Shown in pieces: positions 51,600 to 61,415 of a stretch of 64,000 bases of DNA. The notes below the pieces were generated by a model that searched no databases, was not told where the DNA came from, and saw only the letters and a list, made by a program, of their open reading frames with translations. The stretch comes from Acidovorax sp. NO-1. GTDB taxonomy: Bacteria; Pseudomonadota; Gammaproteobacteria; Burkholderiales; Burkholderiaceae_C. The stretch is from assembly GCF_000238595.1 (NCBI RefSeq), contig NZ_AGTS01000036.1:62001-126000 (forward strand), in the 5' to 3' direction. The stretch's first letter is position 1, and the number at the start of each line of letters is the position of its first letter. The position numbers and the translations under genes are program-made.

Positions 51600-53078
51600 T
51601 TAGTGCATCAGTTGTTCGACAGCGCCGGGTTTGTCGTGCATGGAAAAGCGGTCCACCAACGTGGCGCTGGCCTCGTTCATGCCCACCACCTCGACCTCGG
51701 TGCCCTCGCGGCGCAGCTTGAGCACGGCTTTGTCCAGCGCGCTCACGGCGGTGATGTCCCAGAAATGCGCGCGGCTCACGTCAATGCGTACCCTGGGCAC
51801 CACCTCCTTGAAGTCAAACGCGGCGATGAACGCCTCGGACGAGGCAAAAAATACCTGTCCCACCACCTGGTACACGCGGGTGTTGCCGCCGTCTTCGCTC
51901 AGGCTGTCCACACGCAGCACACGGCCCACCTTGTGCGCAAAGAAGATGCCCGACAGCAGCACGCCGACGAACACGCCCTTGGCCAGATCGTGCGTGGACA
52001 CGGTGACCACCACGGTGGCGATCATCACGATGGATGAGCTGGGCGGGTGCTCGCGCAGCTTGCGCACCGAGTCCCAGCTGAACGTGCCGATGCTCACCAT
52101 GATCATCACCGCCACCAGCGCGGCCATGGGAATCTGGCTGACCCAGGGGCCCAGAAACACCACCATCACCAGCAGCAGCGTGCCCGCCGTCAGGGCCGAC
52201 AGGCGCCCGCGGCCACCCGACTTCACGTTGATGACCGACTGCCCGATCATCGCGCAGCCCGCCATGCCGCCGATGAACCCTGTGGCAATGTTGGCCACGC
52301 CCTGGCCCATGCATTCGCGGTTCTTGTTGCTCGGGGTGTCGGTGAGGTCGTCCACGATCGAGGCGGTCATCATCGATTCCAGCAAACCCACCACCGCCAG
52401 CGTGGCGGCGTAGGGGAAGATGATCTTCAGGGTCTCCAGGTTCAGCGGCACATCGGGCAGCAGAAATACGGGCAGGCTGCTGGGCAGCTCGCCCATGTCG
52501 CCCACGGTGCGGATATCCAGCCCCATCGCCATGGAGATTCCGGACAGGACCACGATGGTGACCAGCGGTGAAGGGATGGCCTTGGTGATGTACGGAAAGC
52601 CGTAAATGATGGCCAGCCCCGCCGCCGTCATGGCATACACCACCCAGCTCACGTTGGTGAGCTCCGGCAACTGCGCCATGAAGATCAGGATGGCCAGTGC
52701 ATTGACGAAGCCCGTGATCACGGACCGCGACACAAAGCGCATGAGCACGCCGAGTTTGAATACCCCCGCCAGGACCTGCAGCACCCCGGTGAGCACGGTG
52801 GCCGCCAGCAGGTACTGCAGGCCATGCTCCTTGACCAGCGTGACCATCACCAGCGCCATGGCGCCCGTGGCGGCCGAGATCATGCCGGGGCGGCCGCCCG
52901 CAAAGGCAATGATCACGCAGATGCTGAACGAAGCGTAGAGCCCGACCTTGGGGTCCACCCCCGCAATGATGGAAAAGGCGATGGCCTCAGGGATGAGTGC
53001 CAAGGCAACGACGATACCGGCCAGCAGATCGCCCCGGATGTTGGAAAACCAGGTGTTTTTGAGAGAAGAAAAGTTCAT
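51600..53078 (-). CDS. SulP family anion transporter with STAS domain
   Basis: The second SulP of the window, 492 residues, with the N-terminal signature [21 protein letters not shown], about 10-11 membrane segments and a C-terminal STAS domain (about 385-490; [18 protein letters not shown]). It is the shorter, BicA-like architecture, compatible with bicarbonate or sulfate transport; the substrate is not readable. Starts at 53090, 53084 and 53078 are possible; the third (MNFSSLKN) fits family starts best. Confidence 0.9.
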   Translation of the reverse strand: MNFSSLKNTWFSNIRGDLLAGIVVALALIPEAIAFSIIAGVDPKVGLYASFSICVIIAFAGGRPGMISAATGAMALVMVTLVKEHGLQYLLAATVLTGVLQVLAGVFKLGVLMRFVSRSVITGFVNALAILIFMAQLPELTNVSWVVYAMTAAGLAIIYGFPYITKAIPSPLVTIVVLSGISMAMGLDIRTVGDMGELPSSLPVFLLPDVPLNLETLKIIFPYAATLAVVGLLESMMTASIVDDLTDTPSNKNRECMGQGVANIATGFIGGMAGCAMIGQSVINVKSGGRGRLSALTAGTLLLVMVVFLGPWVSQIPMAALVAVMIMVSIGTFSWDSVRKLREHPPSSSIVMIATVVVTVSTHDLAKGVFVGVLLSGIFFAHKVGRVLRVDSLSEDGGNTRVYQVVGQVFFASSEAFIAAFDFKEVVPRVRIDVSRAHFWDITAVSALDKAVLKLRREGTEVEVVGMNEASATLVDRFSMHDKPGAVEQLMH

Positions 53079-53567
53079 AGGCATGGGCAACGCAGCCAGC
53101 GGTGCGCCGGCGCGTTGCGTGTTCAGGGTGCGAGAGGAAAGTGCACTGCCAGCGCGGTGGCCTCTGATGGCTGCCGGTGCGTGGTGTGCGTGCGTGGTGC
53201 TGGCGGCAGGCGCCGCGCGGCCGTGTCAGGGCGGCGTCACAGAGCAGAAATAGCCCAGCGGCAAATCACGGCGGGGCGTGAAAACCGTGGCGGTTGAGCA
53301 GGGTTGAATTGGCTTGTGCACCGGGCGATTGTAGTTCGGTCGCCTTGAGGGGCGCTGTGCTGCAGGCGGGGTGACCCTTGAGGACGCCGCTCTGGCAGCC
53401 CGGTGGCGGTCCGGCACAAAGGTGCGCTGTGGCCTTCCTGCAGTTTCGGTGGCGACGAGCGTCCTGTTTGCCCGTCGCCCTGGCCCCAAGGAGTCAGCGA
53501 AGCAGCGTCACAACCCTGTCAAAGCCCCGCCAGACACTCGGTGCCTTGTTTCATCCAGGGACTCTTC
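53079..53567. other. Gene-poor gap between SulP and the disrupted nucleotidase
   Basis: This 489-bp stretch separates divergent genes and should hold both promoters. No coding frame with a recognisable domain, no tRNA and no clear operator palindrome was seen. Confidence 0.5.
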
Positions 53568-55897
53568 ATGTCTGGGCACACTCCAACTCGTTCCATTTTC
53601 TCTCCACCCCTGTCGCGCCGCGTTGCCGCGCTGGGCATGGTGGCGCTGGCGGCTTCGCTGGCTGCCTGCGGTGGCAGCGACGACAGCAACAACCATGCGG
53701 GCGCCACAGCCACGCTGGCGGTGCTGGAGACCACCGACCTGCACTTCAACGTGCGCAGCTACGACTACTTCAAGCTGGCCGAGGACAAGAGCTATGGCTT
53801 TGAGCGCACGGCCACGCTGGTGCGTGCCGCGCGCAAGGAGTTTGCCAACACGCTGTAGGGCCTGTTCGCCCTATTTTTGCCAGTGCGAAGGCCGCCCCCG
53901 CCCCGCCAATCTAGGCGCGGGACGACGCCAAGGCCGGAGCCTTGGCTAGGAACGTAACGACGAGTGGCGGGGCGGAGGCAGCCTTCCCTTCGGGTTGCGG
54001 TGCCCAAGGGCCATCCGCGGCGTTGCCAAGCCTCGCTGGGGCCGCACCCCAGCTTCGTTTGGCGCCTTGCGCCTGGCCCTTGGGCATCGCAACGCAGCTG
54101 GCAAAAATAGGGTGAACAGGCCCTATGGACAACGGCGACACCATCCAGGGCACGGCGCTGGCCGACTACGAAGCCACCATCAGCCCCATCCCCTGCACGC
54201 AGCAGCTGTCGATGTACAAGGCCATGGGTGCGCTGGGCTTTGACGCCGGCACGCTGGGCAACCACGAGTTCAATTACGGCTTGCCCTTTCTGAACCAGGT
54301 GCTGGGCGGCGGGCTGGACGTGGACGGCGTCGATGCCACCAAGAAATGCGCTGGCGCGGGCTTTCCGGTGGTGCTGGCCAACGTGGTCAGCAACAAGAGC
54401 AGGAAGCCGCTGGTGCAGCCCTACACGCTGCTGGAGCGCACCCTGGTGGCCAAGAGCGCTGACGGTAAAGAGGTGAAGCTGCCCATCAAGATCGGTGTGA
54501 TCGGCTTCACCACGCCGGGCATCATGAACTGGGACAAGCGCTACCTGGAGGGCAAGGTCACCACCGAAGGCGCGGTGGAAGCCGCTACCAAGTACGTGCC
54601 CGAGCTGCGTGCCAAGGGCGCCGATATCGTGGTGGCGCTGCTGCACGGCGGGCTCGATGGCGCAGCCTACTCGGCCAGCATGGAGAACCCGGGCCTGCAC
54701 CTGTCGAAGGTGGCGGGCATTGACGCGATGGTGATGGGGCACCAGCACGGCGTGTTCCCCGACACGGCGGCCACGCCCAGCTTCAACCTGCCCGGCGTGG
54801 ACCACAAGGCGGGCACCGTGAATGGCGTGCCCGCAGTCATGGCCAGCTCATGGGGCAAGTCGCTGGGCGTGGTGCAGCTGGCGCTGCAGTGGGATGGCGC
54901 CAAGTGGGTGGTCAACAAGTCCGCCAGCAAGAGTGAGTTGCGCAACACACAGAGCAAGAACGCTGCGGGCGCCACGGTGACCGTGGATGCCGACCCGGCC
55001 ATCGCCCCGCTGATCGAGACCCAGCACCAGGCGGCCATCCAGTACGTGAAGACGCCCATCGGCCAGACCGACTTCCGCATGAGCACGCTGTTTGCCGACG
55101 TGGGCGACCCGGGTGCAATCCAGATCGTGAACCAGGCGCAGCAGGCCTATGTGGCGGCCTATATCAAGGCCAGCCTGCCGCAGTATGCGCAGCTGCCCGT
55201 GCTGTCGGTGAGCGCGCCGTTCAAGAGCGGCTTTCAGGGCGGGGCCGACTACACCGACGTGGCTGTGGGCCCGCTGGCCATCAACAACGCGGCCGACCTG
55301 TACCTGTACCCCAACACCGTGTATGCGGTGAAGGTGAACGGCGCGGACATCAGGAACTGGCTTGAAGCCGCTGCCAAGCGCTTCAACCAGATCGACCCGG
55401 CCAAGACCACCGAGCAGCCACTCGTCAGCACCTTCCCCGGCTACAACTTCGACATGTTCACCACGGCGGACATGCAGTATGAGATCGACGTGACCCAGCC
55501 GGTGGGTAGCCGCATCAAGAACCTGACCTACCTGGGCAAGCCCATCGACGTGGCGCAGGAGTTCGTGATCGCCACCAACAACTACCGCGCTACCAGCGGC
55601 AAGAGCTTCATCGACAAGCTCGACGGCTCGGGCACCATCTGGGCCTCGCCCGACGCCAACCGCGACGTGGTGATCGACTACATCCGCAAGAACCCCGCCG
55701 TGACCCGCACTGCCAACGGCGCGGCCAAAAGCTGGCGCTTTGCCAAGGCGACAACGGCCGGCCCGGTGGTGTTCAGCTCGGGTGCCAATGCGCTGAGCGT
55801 GGCGCAGGCGGCAGGCCTGACCAACGTGTCGCTGCTGGCGGCCGATGATGGCTTTGGCAAGGGTATGTCCAAGTACGCGATCGACCTGTCCAAATAG
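53568..55897 (+). pseudogene. CpdB/UshA-like nucleotidase gene split by a structured mobile element
   Basis: The first part (53568-53855) encodes a lipoprotein signal (LAAC, Cys34), then the first metallophosphatase motif, ETTDLHFNV, up to RAARKEFANTL. The frame is then ended by the element at 53856-54125. The second part (54125-55897) resumes with DNGDTIQGTA, NHEFNYG and GHQHG motifs, and the C-terminal 5'-nucleotidase domain to SKYAIDLSK. Family members read N-x-L-V-D-N-G-D at this joint. The parts are in different frames, so the original protein cannot be made. The intact enzyme would be a periplasmic 2',3'-cyclic nucleotide phosphodiesterase/3'-nucleotidase. A second-part protein from the ATG at 54125 would lack signal and motif I. 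Confidence 0.85.
53856..54125 (+). mobile_element. Structured non-coding insertion element, copy SE-1
   Basis: The element has 28-bp terminal inverted repeats (53856-53883 and 54098-54125, one mismatch; TAGGGCCTGTTC...). Inside are two long stems: I at 53887-53908 with 53965-53986 (two mismatches) and II at 53994-54013 with 54074-54093 (one mismatch). Stem I encloses a core hairpin, GCCAAGGC-CGGA-GCCTTGGC, at 53927-53946. No coding frame is plausible. It interrupts the nucleotidase gene. No long target duplication is evident; a 2-bp TG or TA is possible. Confidence 0.85.
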
Positions 55898-55948
55898 CCA
55901 TGGGGCTATTGGCGCGGGCTGTGGAACTGTCCGCGTCTGTTCTGACCC

Positions 55949-56008
55949 AATTGCTATAAAAAATATAGCTGTAAGCGCTTTATGGAAAAGCGCTGCAGCC
56001 GTTTTTGG
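55949..56008 (+). repeat. Interspersed palindromic repeat, copy R10
   Basis: TTGCTATAAAAAATATAGCT, then GTAAGCGCTTTATGGAAAAGCGCTGCAGCCGTTTTT repeats the R3/R9 lead with a well-preserved AGCGCTT/AAGCGCT palindrome. It lies between the converging nucleotidase and smr ends and may act as terminator. Confidence 0.8.
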
Positions 56009-56665
56009 TTAGAATTTTTTGTGCAGCACCGGCTGCAGCAGCACCACCAGCGCGCCAGACCCGCCGTCCATGGGCCGGGCCTGCACAAAGGCCAGCACTT
56101 CGCTCTTTTGCACCAGCCAGCGCTGCACGCGGCTTTTGAGCACGGGGCTTTTGCCGGGCGAGCCCAGGCCCTTGCCGTGCACCACGCGCACGCAGCGCAT
56201 GCCCGTGCGGTGGGCCAGGCGGATGAATTCACCCAGTGCTTCGCGTGCCTCGTCCACGCGCAGGCCGTGCAGGTCCAGCTGGCGCTGAATGCTCCAGTGC
56301 CCGGCGCGCAGGCGGCGCGTGATCTCCACGCCGATGCCCGGGCGGCGAAAGCTCAGCTGGTCGTCCGTGTCGAGCAGGGTGCTCACGTCAAAGTCGTCGC
56401 TGATGGATTCGCGCAGCACGCGTTCCTCGTCCAGCCAGTGCTGCAGCGGCAGGGGCTCGGGGGGCTCGGGCAGGGGCCAATGCCGGTCGTGGTGCTGTCC
56501 GCCAAGGGCCTGCACGGGCCCCACGGCGTCACGGAACAGGTTGCGCTCGGCGCGCTCGCGGCGCTCGGCCTCCAGCGCCTGCTGGCGCAGCCGCGCCTCG
56601 TGTGCAGCCCGCTCGGCCAGCGCCTGGCGCAGCGGGGCGAGGTCCTGGAGCGATCGGGCTTTCAC
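56009..56665 (-). CDS. Smr domain protein
   Basis: The C-terminal Smr (small MutS-related) domain, residues about 125-215, shows LDLHGLRVDEAREALGEFI, RCVRVVHGKGLGSP and the late GALVVLLQP. The N-terminal half is charged and helical. Smr proteins nick or process nucleic acids. The start overlaps the upstream esterase gene stop by 4 bp; the three genes radC-esterase-smr form a tight run. The role here is unknown. Confidence 0.9.
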   Translation of the reverse strand: MKARSLQDLAPLRQALAERAAHEARLRQQALEAERRERAERNLFRDAVGPVQALGGQHHDRHWPLPEPPEPLPLQHWLDEERVLRESISDDFDVSTLLDTDDQLSFRRPGIGVEITRRLRAGHWSIQRQLDLHGLRVDEAREALGEFIRLAHRTGMRCVRVVHGKGLGSPGKSPVLKSRVQRWLVQKSEVLAFVQARPMDGGSGALVVLLQPVLHKKF

Positions 56666-57873
56666 GGGGCAAGGTACTCCGCCACGATGAACTGGGTGAT
56701 CTGCGCGGGGTTGAAGTTGTCGTCGCTCACAAAGACCAGCACCCGGCGCGGGCCGCCCGGGCCTGGCAAAGGCGCGCCCCAGGCCATGCCCTCGATGTTG
56801 TCCAGGCGCTGAAGCCCCAGGTGGGCAAAGTCTGCCACCAGCATTTTGGGCACCGGCGTGTGGTTGCCGGGGGCAAGCGCCTCAATGTCCAGCGTGTCGC
56901 TGGCCGCCTCCGCGCCCGCGCCTTGTACGGCAATGCGGTACAGGCGGATCGAATTGCCCACGCCCAGGGTGTAGCTGCGCTCGAGCACCAGCAGGTGGTC
57001 GGGCCCGTCGGCCAGTATCTCGCTCACACCGTTGGTGGTGTAGCCGCCGGGCAGGGGGCTTTTGTGCGGCACGGCATCGGGCTGGTAGGCCAGCTGGCGC
57101 AGCACACGGCCGCTGGCCACGTCGATGGCGGTGATGCGCACGGGCGCGCCACCGCTTGCGGGTGTGGCGCGGGGGCCGTCTTGCAGCCAGGGGCCTTCCA
57201 TGGCCAGCCAGGCGGTCTGGCCGTCGGGCGTGAGGGCCAGGCCTTCCAGCGTGTCGTTGTCGCGGGGGCCCCGCCGCTCGCCCGGCCGGGGCTGGAACGC
57301 CGCGGGCAGCGCGTATGCACGCAGCTGCGCACCATCGGTGGCCCGGCTGGTGCGCAATGCAGGGCCAAAGCCGCGCGCGAAGTCGCCTTCGCTCGTCCAC
57401 AGGAAGTCTGCGCCCCCGGGCAGCCAGCGCACGGCTTCCGGGTCGGGCACCTCGATGCCATCGGGCGCGCGGCGGCGTGGAGCGTAGGGCTGGCCGCGGG
57501 CGTTCAGCAAGGCCACGGCGCCGGTGAATTCGGGCATGGCCAGCGCGCTGGCCGTGTAACGGATGCGCGCGGTGTAAAAGCGCGCAGCATCCATGTTGGA
57601 GCGGTCGTCCGACAGCAGGATGTAGCGGTCCCCGGCCGCGTCGTAGTCGATGCCCGAGAGGCCACCCACCGTGGTGCCGCCCACGCTCAGCCCCTGCGCC
57701 AACGTGGCCTCGCCAATCAGGCGAAGGCAGGGGCAGGCAGCCGGGGCCGCGGATACCTGCGGGGCAACGGGTTGCGCCGCGCTCTGGGCGGGAGGCGGAG
57801 GTGCGTGGGACCCGCAGGCCTGCAGCAGCGCGCTGACCGCCAGCAGGGCAATGGCAAGGCGGCCCGGCTTCAC
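56662..57873 (-). CDS. Phytase-esterase-like lipoprotein (esterase-like activity of phytase family)
   Basis: The 403-residue protein has a lipoprotein signal with lipobox LQAC (Cys20), a Pro/Ala spacer, and a beta-propeller-like domain with [52 protein letters not shown], and FVSDDNFNP near the end. This is the esterase-like-activity-of-phytase pattern. It is probably anchored to the outer membrane. The substrate is uncertain. It overlaps radC and smr by 4 bp each. Confidence 0.85.
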   Translation of the reverse strand: MKPGRLAIALLAVSALLQACGSHAPPPPAQSAAQPVAPQVSAAPAACPCLRLIGEATLAQGLSVGGTTVGGLSGIDYDAAGDRYILLSDDRSNMDAARFYTARIRYTASALAMPEFTGAVALLNARGQPYAPRRRAPDGIEVPDPEAVRWLPGGADFLWTSEGDFARGFGPALRTSRATDGAQLRAYALPAAFQPRPGERRGPRDNDTLEGLALTPDGQTAWLAMEGPWLQDGPRATPASGGAPVRITAIDVASGRVLRQLAYQPDAVPHKSPLPGGYTTNGVSEILADGPDHLLVLERSYTLGVGNSIRLYRIAVQGAGAEAASDTLDIEALAPGNHTPVPKMLVADFAHLGLQRLDNIEGMAWGAPLPGPGGPRRVLVFVSDDNFNPAQITQFIVAEYLAP

Positions 57874-58583
57874 AGCAGTCCCTTCTCGGCCATCGACAGC
57901 GCCTGGCCTGGCGCCACGATCACGTGGTCGAGCACGCGCACATCCACCAGCGCCAGCGTGGTCTTGAGGGTCTGGGTCAGCGCCTCGTCGGCGCGGCTGG
58001 GCGTCACGCTCCCGCTGGGGTGGTTGTGCGCCAGCACCACAGCCGCCGCCTGGTGGTGCAGGGCGCGCAGCACCACCTCGCGCGGGTACACACTGGTCTG
58101 CGTGAGCGTGCCGCGAAACAGCTCCTCCAGCGCCAGCAGGCGGTTCTGGCTGTCGAGGAACAGCACCGCAAACACCTCGTGCCCCTTGGCCGCCAGGTGC
58201 AGTTGCAGATAGTGCTTGACGGCATCGGGCGAGTCGAACACCTCGCGTTCGCGCAGCTGCTGGGCCAGGGCGCGGCGGGCCAGCTCCAGCACCGCCACCA
58301 GTTCGGCGCGCTTGGCGGGGCCCAGGCCCTTGATGCGCTCCAGGTCGGCCGCGCTGGTGTGCAACAGCCCCGCAATGCCGCCAAAGCCGCCGGTGAGGGC
58401 GCCGGTGGTGGGGTCGATGCCGGGCGGGTCGAGCAGCTCCTGCGCCATCTGCAGCACCCCCTTGCCCACGATGCCGGTGCGCAGCAGGATGGCCAGCAGC
58501 TCGGCATCGGCCAGTGCGGCGGGGCCGCGTGCCAGCAGTTTTTCGCGGGGCTGGGCGTCGGCGGGCAGGTCTTTGATGGCCAT
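57870..58583 (-). CDS. radC: RadC family JAMM-domain protein
   Basis: The 237-residue protein has an N-terminal helix-hairpin-helix-like part ([21 protein letters not shown]) and a C-terminal JAB/MPN metal domain with HNHPSG (His186, His188) and the following SRADEAL with the Asp. RadC proteins were linked to DNA repair but their role is unsettled. The ATG at 58583 starts at family-like MAIKDLP; extension upstream would run into the element at 58660. It leads the radC-esterase-smr run. Confidence 0.93.
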   Translation of the reverse strand: MAIKDLPADAQPREKLLARGPAALADAELLAILLRTGIVGKGVLQMAQELLDPPGIDPTTGALTGGFGGIAGLLHTSAADLERIKGLGPAKRAELVAVLELARRALAQQLREREVFDSPDAVKHYLQLHLAAKGHEVFAVLFLDSQNRLLALEELFRGTLTQTSVYPREVVLRALHHQAAAVVLAHNHPSGSVTPSRADEALTQTLKTTLALVDVRVLDHVIVAPGQALSMAEKGLL

Positions 58584-58937
58584 GGAAGAGGAGGTGGGAC
58601 GCGCCAGGAGCGGTGGCTGCGGTAGGGGTTTGCCCGGTTTTCTACAATTGGGGCAGTTTAGAGCGTGTTTTGCACTTTTACGTACCCACGTTGGGTCCAA
58701 AGGTCAGTGATCGCAAGGCGCGGACTGCCGCCAAGGCCGGGGCCTTGGCAAGGGCTGCAACGCCGCGAGTGCTGGCCTTTGGGCCCAACCCTCTGGGAAA
58801 GCCGGGAAAAGGCCCGGCCACGTTGTTGCAAACCGCTTGCGGTATGGATACCGCGGCGCGTTTTGCGCCTAGTGGCCGGGCCTTTTCCCGGCTTTCGTGG
58901 GCACGTAAAAGTGCAAAACACGCTCTTTTGGACTCTC
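58584..58937. other. Divergent radC-slpA gap dominated by element SE-2
   Basis: Of 354 bp, 267 are the structured element. The rest holds a -10-like TACAAT at 58643-58648 pointing to slpA, 12 bp before the element. If it is used, the slpA transcript would carry the element as its leader. No other gene is seen. Confidence 0.6.
58660..58926 (+). mobile_element. Structured non-coding insertion element, copy SE-2
   Basis: Terminal inverted repeats of 29 bp (58660-58688 and 58898-58926, one mismatch; AGAGCGTGTTTTGCAC...) flank two long stems: I at 58690-58707 with 58772-58789 (two mismatches), II at 58798-58821 with 58872-58895 (perfect, 24 bp). The core hairpin GCCAAGGC-CGGG-GCCTTGGC is at 58730-58749. 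Length, order of parts and core agree with SE-1, whereas the stem arms differ. It is flanked by TTT on both sides, a possible 3-bp target duplication. Confidence 0.85.
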
Positions 58938-59402
58938 ATGACCTCTATTTCCACCTCCCTTCCCACTGTTCAGCCGGGCTCCTTCCTCACGCTGCACTAC
59001 CGCCTGGCCGGCCCGGCGGGGGATGTGATCAACACTTTTACCGACAAACCCGCCACCCTGTCGCTGGGCACGGGCGAGCTGTCGCCCGCTATGGAACAGC
59101 GCCTGCTAGGCCTGGCCGAGGGCACGCGCACCACGTTCGAGTTGGCTGCGGGCGAGGCCTTTGGCGAGCGCAACCCCGACATGCAGCAGTGGGTGGCGCG
59201 CAAGCTGATGAACGAGCTGGGTGACCCCGACGAAAAATACAACGTGGGCGATGTGGTGCAGTTCCCCACGCCCGACGGGCAGGGAAGCTACGCCGGGGCC
59301 GTGATGCAGGTGCGTGAAGACGGCGCCGTGCTGTTCGACTTCAACCACCCGCTGGCGGGCCAGCCCGTGACCTTTGAAGTGCAGCTGATCGGGATTCTGT
59401 GA
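58938..59402 (+). CDS. slpA: FKBP-type peptidyl-prolyl isomerase (SlpA/FkpB)
   Basis: The 154-residue protein has the short SlpA fold: [52 protein letters not shown] (flap insert) and the end [16 protein letters not shown]. It should speed proline isomerisation and act as chaperone in the cytosol. It is followed immediately by ispH (overlap or 1 bp), as in many proteobacteria. The start lies 12 bp after element SE-2, and no clear ribosome site precedes it. Confidence 0.95.
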   Translation: MTSISTSLPTVQPGSFLTLHYRLAGPAGDVINTFTDKPATLSLGTGELSPAMEQRLLGLAEGTRTTFELAAGEAFGERNPDMQQWVARKLMNELGDPDEKYNVGDVVQFPTPDGQGSYAGAVMQVREDGAVLFDFNHPLAGQPVTFEVQLIGIL

Positions 59403-60397
59403 TGCAGACGCCGCAAGAAATCCTGCTGGCCGAGCCGCGCGGCTTTTGCGCCGGTGTGGACCGCGCCATCGAGATCGTGGAGCGTGCCATCCAGAAGTTT
59501 GGCGCCCCCATCTATGTGCGTCACGAAATCGTGCACAACACCTACGTGGTGAACGACCTCAAGTCCAAGGGCGCGATCTTTATCGAAGAGCTGTCGGACG
59601 TGCCCCCGGGCGCAACGCTGGTCTTCAGCGCCCACGGCGTGAGCAAGGCCGTGCAGCAAGAGGCCGTGGCGCGTGGGTTCAGCATTTTTGACGCCACCTG
59701 CCCGCTGGTGACCAAGGTGCACGTCGAAGTCGCCAAGCTGGCCAAGGAGGGCTACGAGTTCATCATGATCGGCCACAAGGGCCACCCCGAGGTCGAGGGC
59801 ACCATGGGCCAGCTCGACCACGGCATCCACCTGGTGGAAGACGTGGAAGACGTGGCGCGCGTGCAGCCCGCGCAGACCGAAAAGCTGGCCGTGGTCACGC
59901 AGACCACCCTCTCCGTCGACGATGCCGCCGAAATCTCTGCCGCCGTGCGCGCGCGCTTCCCCAGCGTGCGCGAGCCCAAGCAGCAGGACATCTGCTACGC
60001 CACGCAGAACCGGCAGGATGCCGTCAAGGTGTTGAGCCCGCAGGTGGACGTGGTGATTGTGGTGGGCAGCCCCACCAGCTCCAATAGCAACCGCCTGCGC
60101 GAGCTGGCCGCCAAGCTGGGCACCACCGCCTACATGGTGGACAGTGCCGACGAGCTCAAAGGCGAATGGTTTGACGGCCTCGCCCGCGTGGGGCTGACCG
60201 CCGGAGCCTCGGCGCCCGAAATTTTGGTGCAACAGGTCATCGACCGCATCAAGGCGCTGGGCGCAGTCTCCGTGCGCACCATGGCGGGCATCGAGGAGAC
60301 CATCAAGTTCCCGCTGCCCAAGGGGCTCAAGATCGATGCGACCACGGGCTTGAGCATCACCGAACGCACGCCAGAGACCGGGCCTGCGGGACGCTGA
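59402..60397 (+). CDS. ispH: 4-hydroxy-3-methylbut-2-enyl diphosphate reductase
   Basis: IspH is the last enzyme of the MEP isoprenoid pathway, reducing HMBPP to IPP and DMAPP with a [4Fe-4S] cluster. The three cluster Cys are seen in [10 protein letters not shown] (Cys16), [11 protein letters not shown] and [10 protein letters not shown], and further motifs HEIVHN and SSNSNRL are present. The ATG at 59402 overlaps the slpA stop; a GTG at 59399 is also possible. 331 residues, normal. Confidence 0.97.
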   Translation: MQTPQEILLAEPRGFCAGVDRAIEIVERAIQKFGAPIYVRHEIVHNTYVVNDLKSKGAIFIEELSDVPPGATLVFSAHGVSKAVQQEAVARGFSIFDATCPLVTKVHVEVAKLAKEGYEFIMIGHKGHPEVEGTMGQLDHGIHLVEDVEDVARVQPAQTEKLAVVTQTTLSVDDAAEISAAVRARFPSVREPKQQDICYATQNRQDAVKVLSPQVDVVIVVGSPTSSNSNRLRELAAKLGTTAYMVDSADELKGEWFDGLARVGLTAGASAPEILVQQVIDRIKALGAVSVRTMAGIEETIKFPLPKGLKIDATTGLSITERTPETGPAGR

Positions 60398-60440
60398 GCG
60401 GCGACGCGCCACCGGCCTCTTCAGCAGATGGTGTGGTTTG

Positions 60441-60502
60441 ATGCTTCTGAATTGATAGCTGCTGGCGCTTGATGGATAAGCGCTAGAAGCCAGTTTTGCT
60501 TA
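60441..60502 (+). repeat. Interspersed palindromic repeat, copy R11 (best preserved)
   Basis: TTCTGAATTGATAGCTGCTG, then GCGCTT (60465-60470), a 7-nt loop GATGGAT and AAGCGC (60478-60483), then TAGAAGCCAGTTTTG. It is used as reference for the family. It lies between the converging ispH and CBS genes. Confidence 0.9.
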
Positions 60503-60530
60503 TATTTTGGATGTAAGGCAGGTCAACGGT

Positions 60531-61259
60531 CTACAGCGCCATCGCAGGCCCGCTCCACAAATCCAGCGGAGGGTCCGCCGCCACCGCGCGCAGGATGTCG
60601 GTGCGCGAGATAAAGCCCGACAGCACTCCCGCATCGTCCGTCACCGGCAGGCCGGGCAGGCCGGTGTCCAGCAGCACGGCGGCCACGCGGCGCAACTCCG
60701 TGTCGGGCGCCACGGTGGGCACCGGGCTCACCATCACTTCAGACACCGGGCGGCGTGCCAGGTCAATCGCCTGCTTCACCGCGCCGGGCTCGGGCAGCAG
60801 ATCGAGCGGCGCCATGTCGGCCCTGAGCAGCAGCCCGATCACGCGGCCCAGCGCATCCACCACCGGCGCCTGCGCCACCTTGTTCTCGGCCAGGGTCTGC
60901 CAGGCATCGTTCACGCGCACGCCGGGCGCCACGCTCACGCCGCCGGTGGTCATCACATCGCTCACCTTGGTCAGCGGCTGCCGGGCGGGCTGGGGGCCCT
61001 GGTCCACCTGTGCATAGGCGCTCACGGCGTCGTGTGTGCGCAGGTTGACGATGGCAGAGGGTGTTGACGCGGCGCCAGGATCGGCCGCCGTGGGGCGCGG
61101 CGAGGCCGTGAAGATCGGCCCCGGCTGGCCATCCTGCGCATCCATGGCCCGCGTGCGCAGTGCCTGCGGGCGCTGCACGCTGCGCACCGCAGAAATACGT
61201 GCCAGGTTTTCGGGGCCACCCCGGTACATCTGGCCTGACGGGCCGAACACAAAGAACAT
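60531..61259 (-). CDS. CBS-domain pair protein
   Basis: Two CBS domains (residues about 97-160, VSDVMTTGGVSVAPGV, and about 170-232, VSEVMVSPVPTVAPDT) make a Bateman module that usually binds adenosine nucleotides. Residues 1-90 are a Pro/Ala-rich N-terminal part beginning FFVFGPSGQMYRGGPENL, a stretch shared by a group of betaproteobacterial CBS proteins as I recall. No catalytic domain is attached. The function is unknown. Confidence 0.9.
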   Translation of the reverse strand: MFFVFGPSGQMYRGGPENLARISAVRSVQRPQALRTRAMDAQDGQPGPIFTASPRPTAADPGAASTPSAIVNLRTHDAVSAYAQVDQGPQPARQPLTKVSDVMTTGGVSVAPGVRVNDAWQTLAENKVAQAPVVDALGRVIGLLLRADMAPLDLLPEPGAVKQAIDLARRPVSEVMVSPVPTVAPDTELRRVAAVLLDTGLPGLPVTDDAGVLSGFISRTDILRAVAADPPLDLWSGPAMAL

Positions 61260-61415
61260 GCTTTTTCTCCTGCGCGCAGGCCGACCAGCGCGTTGGGGTG
61301 AGGGACTGCCTTGCCCATGTTATCGGCAGTTGTGCGGCACCCCTGCAGTCAGCGTTGTGTCTGCATGTTGCGGGCAGCGCCTAAACTGCCTCCCTTTGCC
61401 CCATCGGAGCCCTGC

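Noticed and set aside
53856-54125. Small genes inside element SE-1
   Set aside because: Short frames exist, but they follow the paired arms, lack ribosome sites and are not shared with SE-2.
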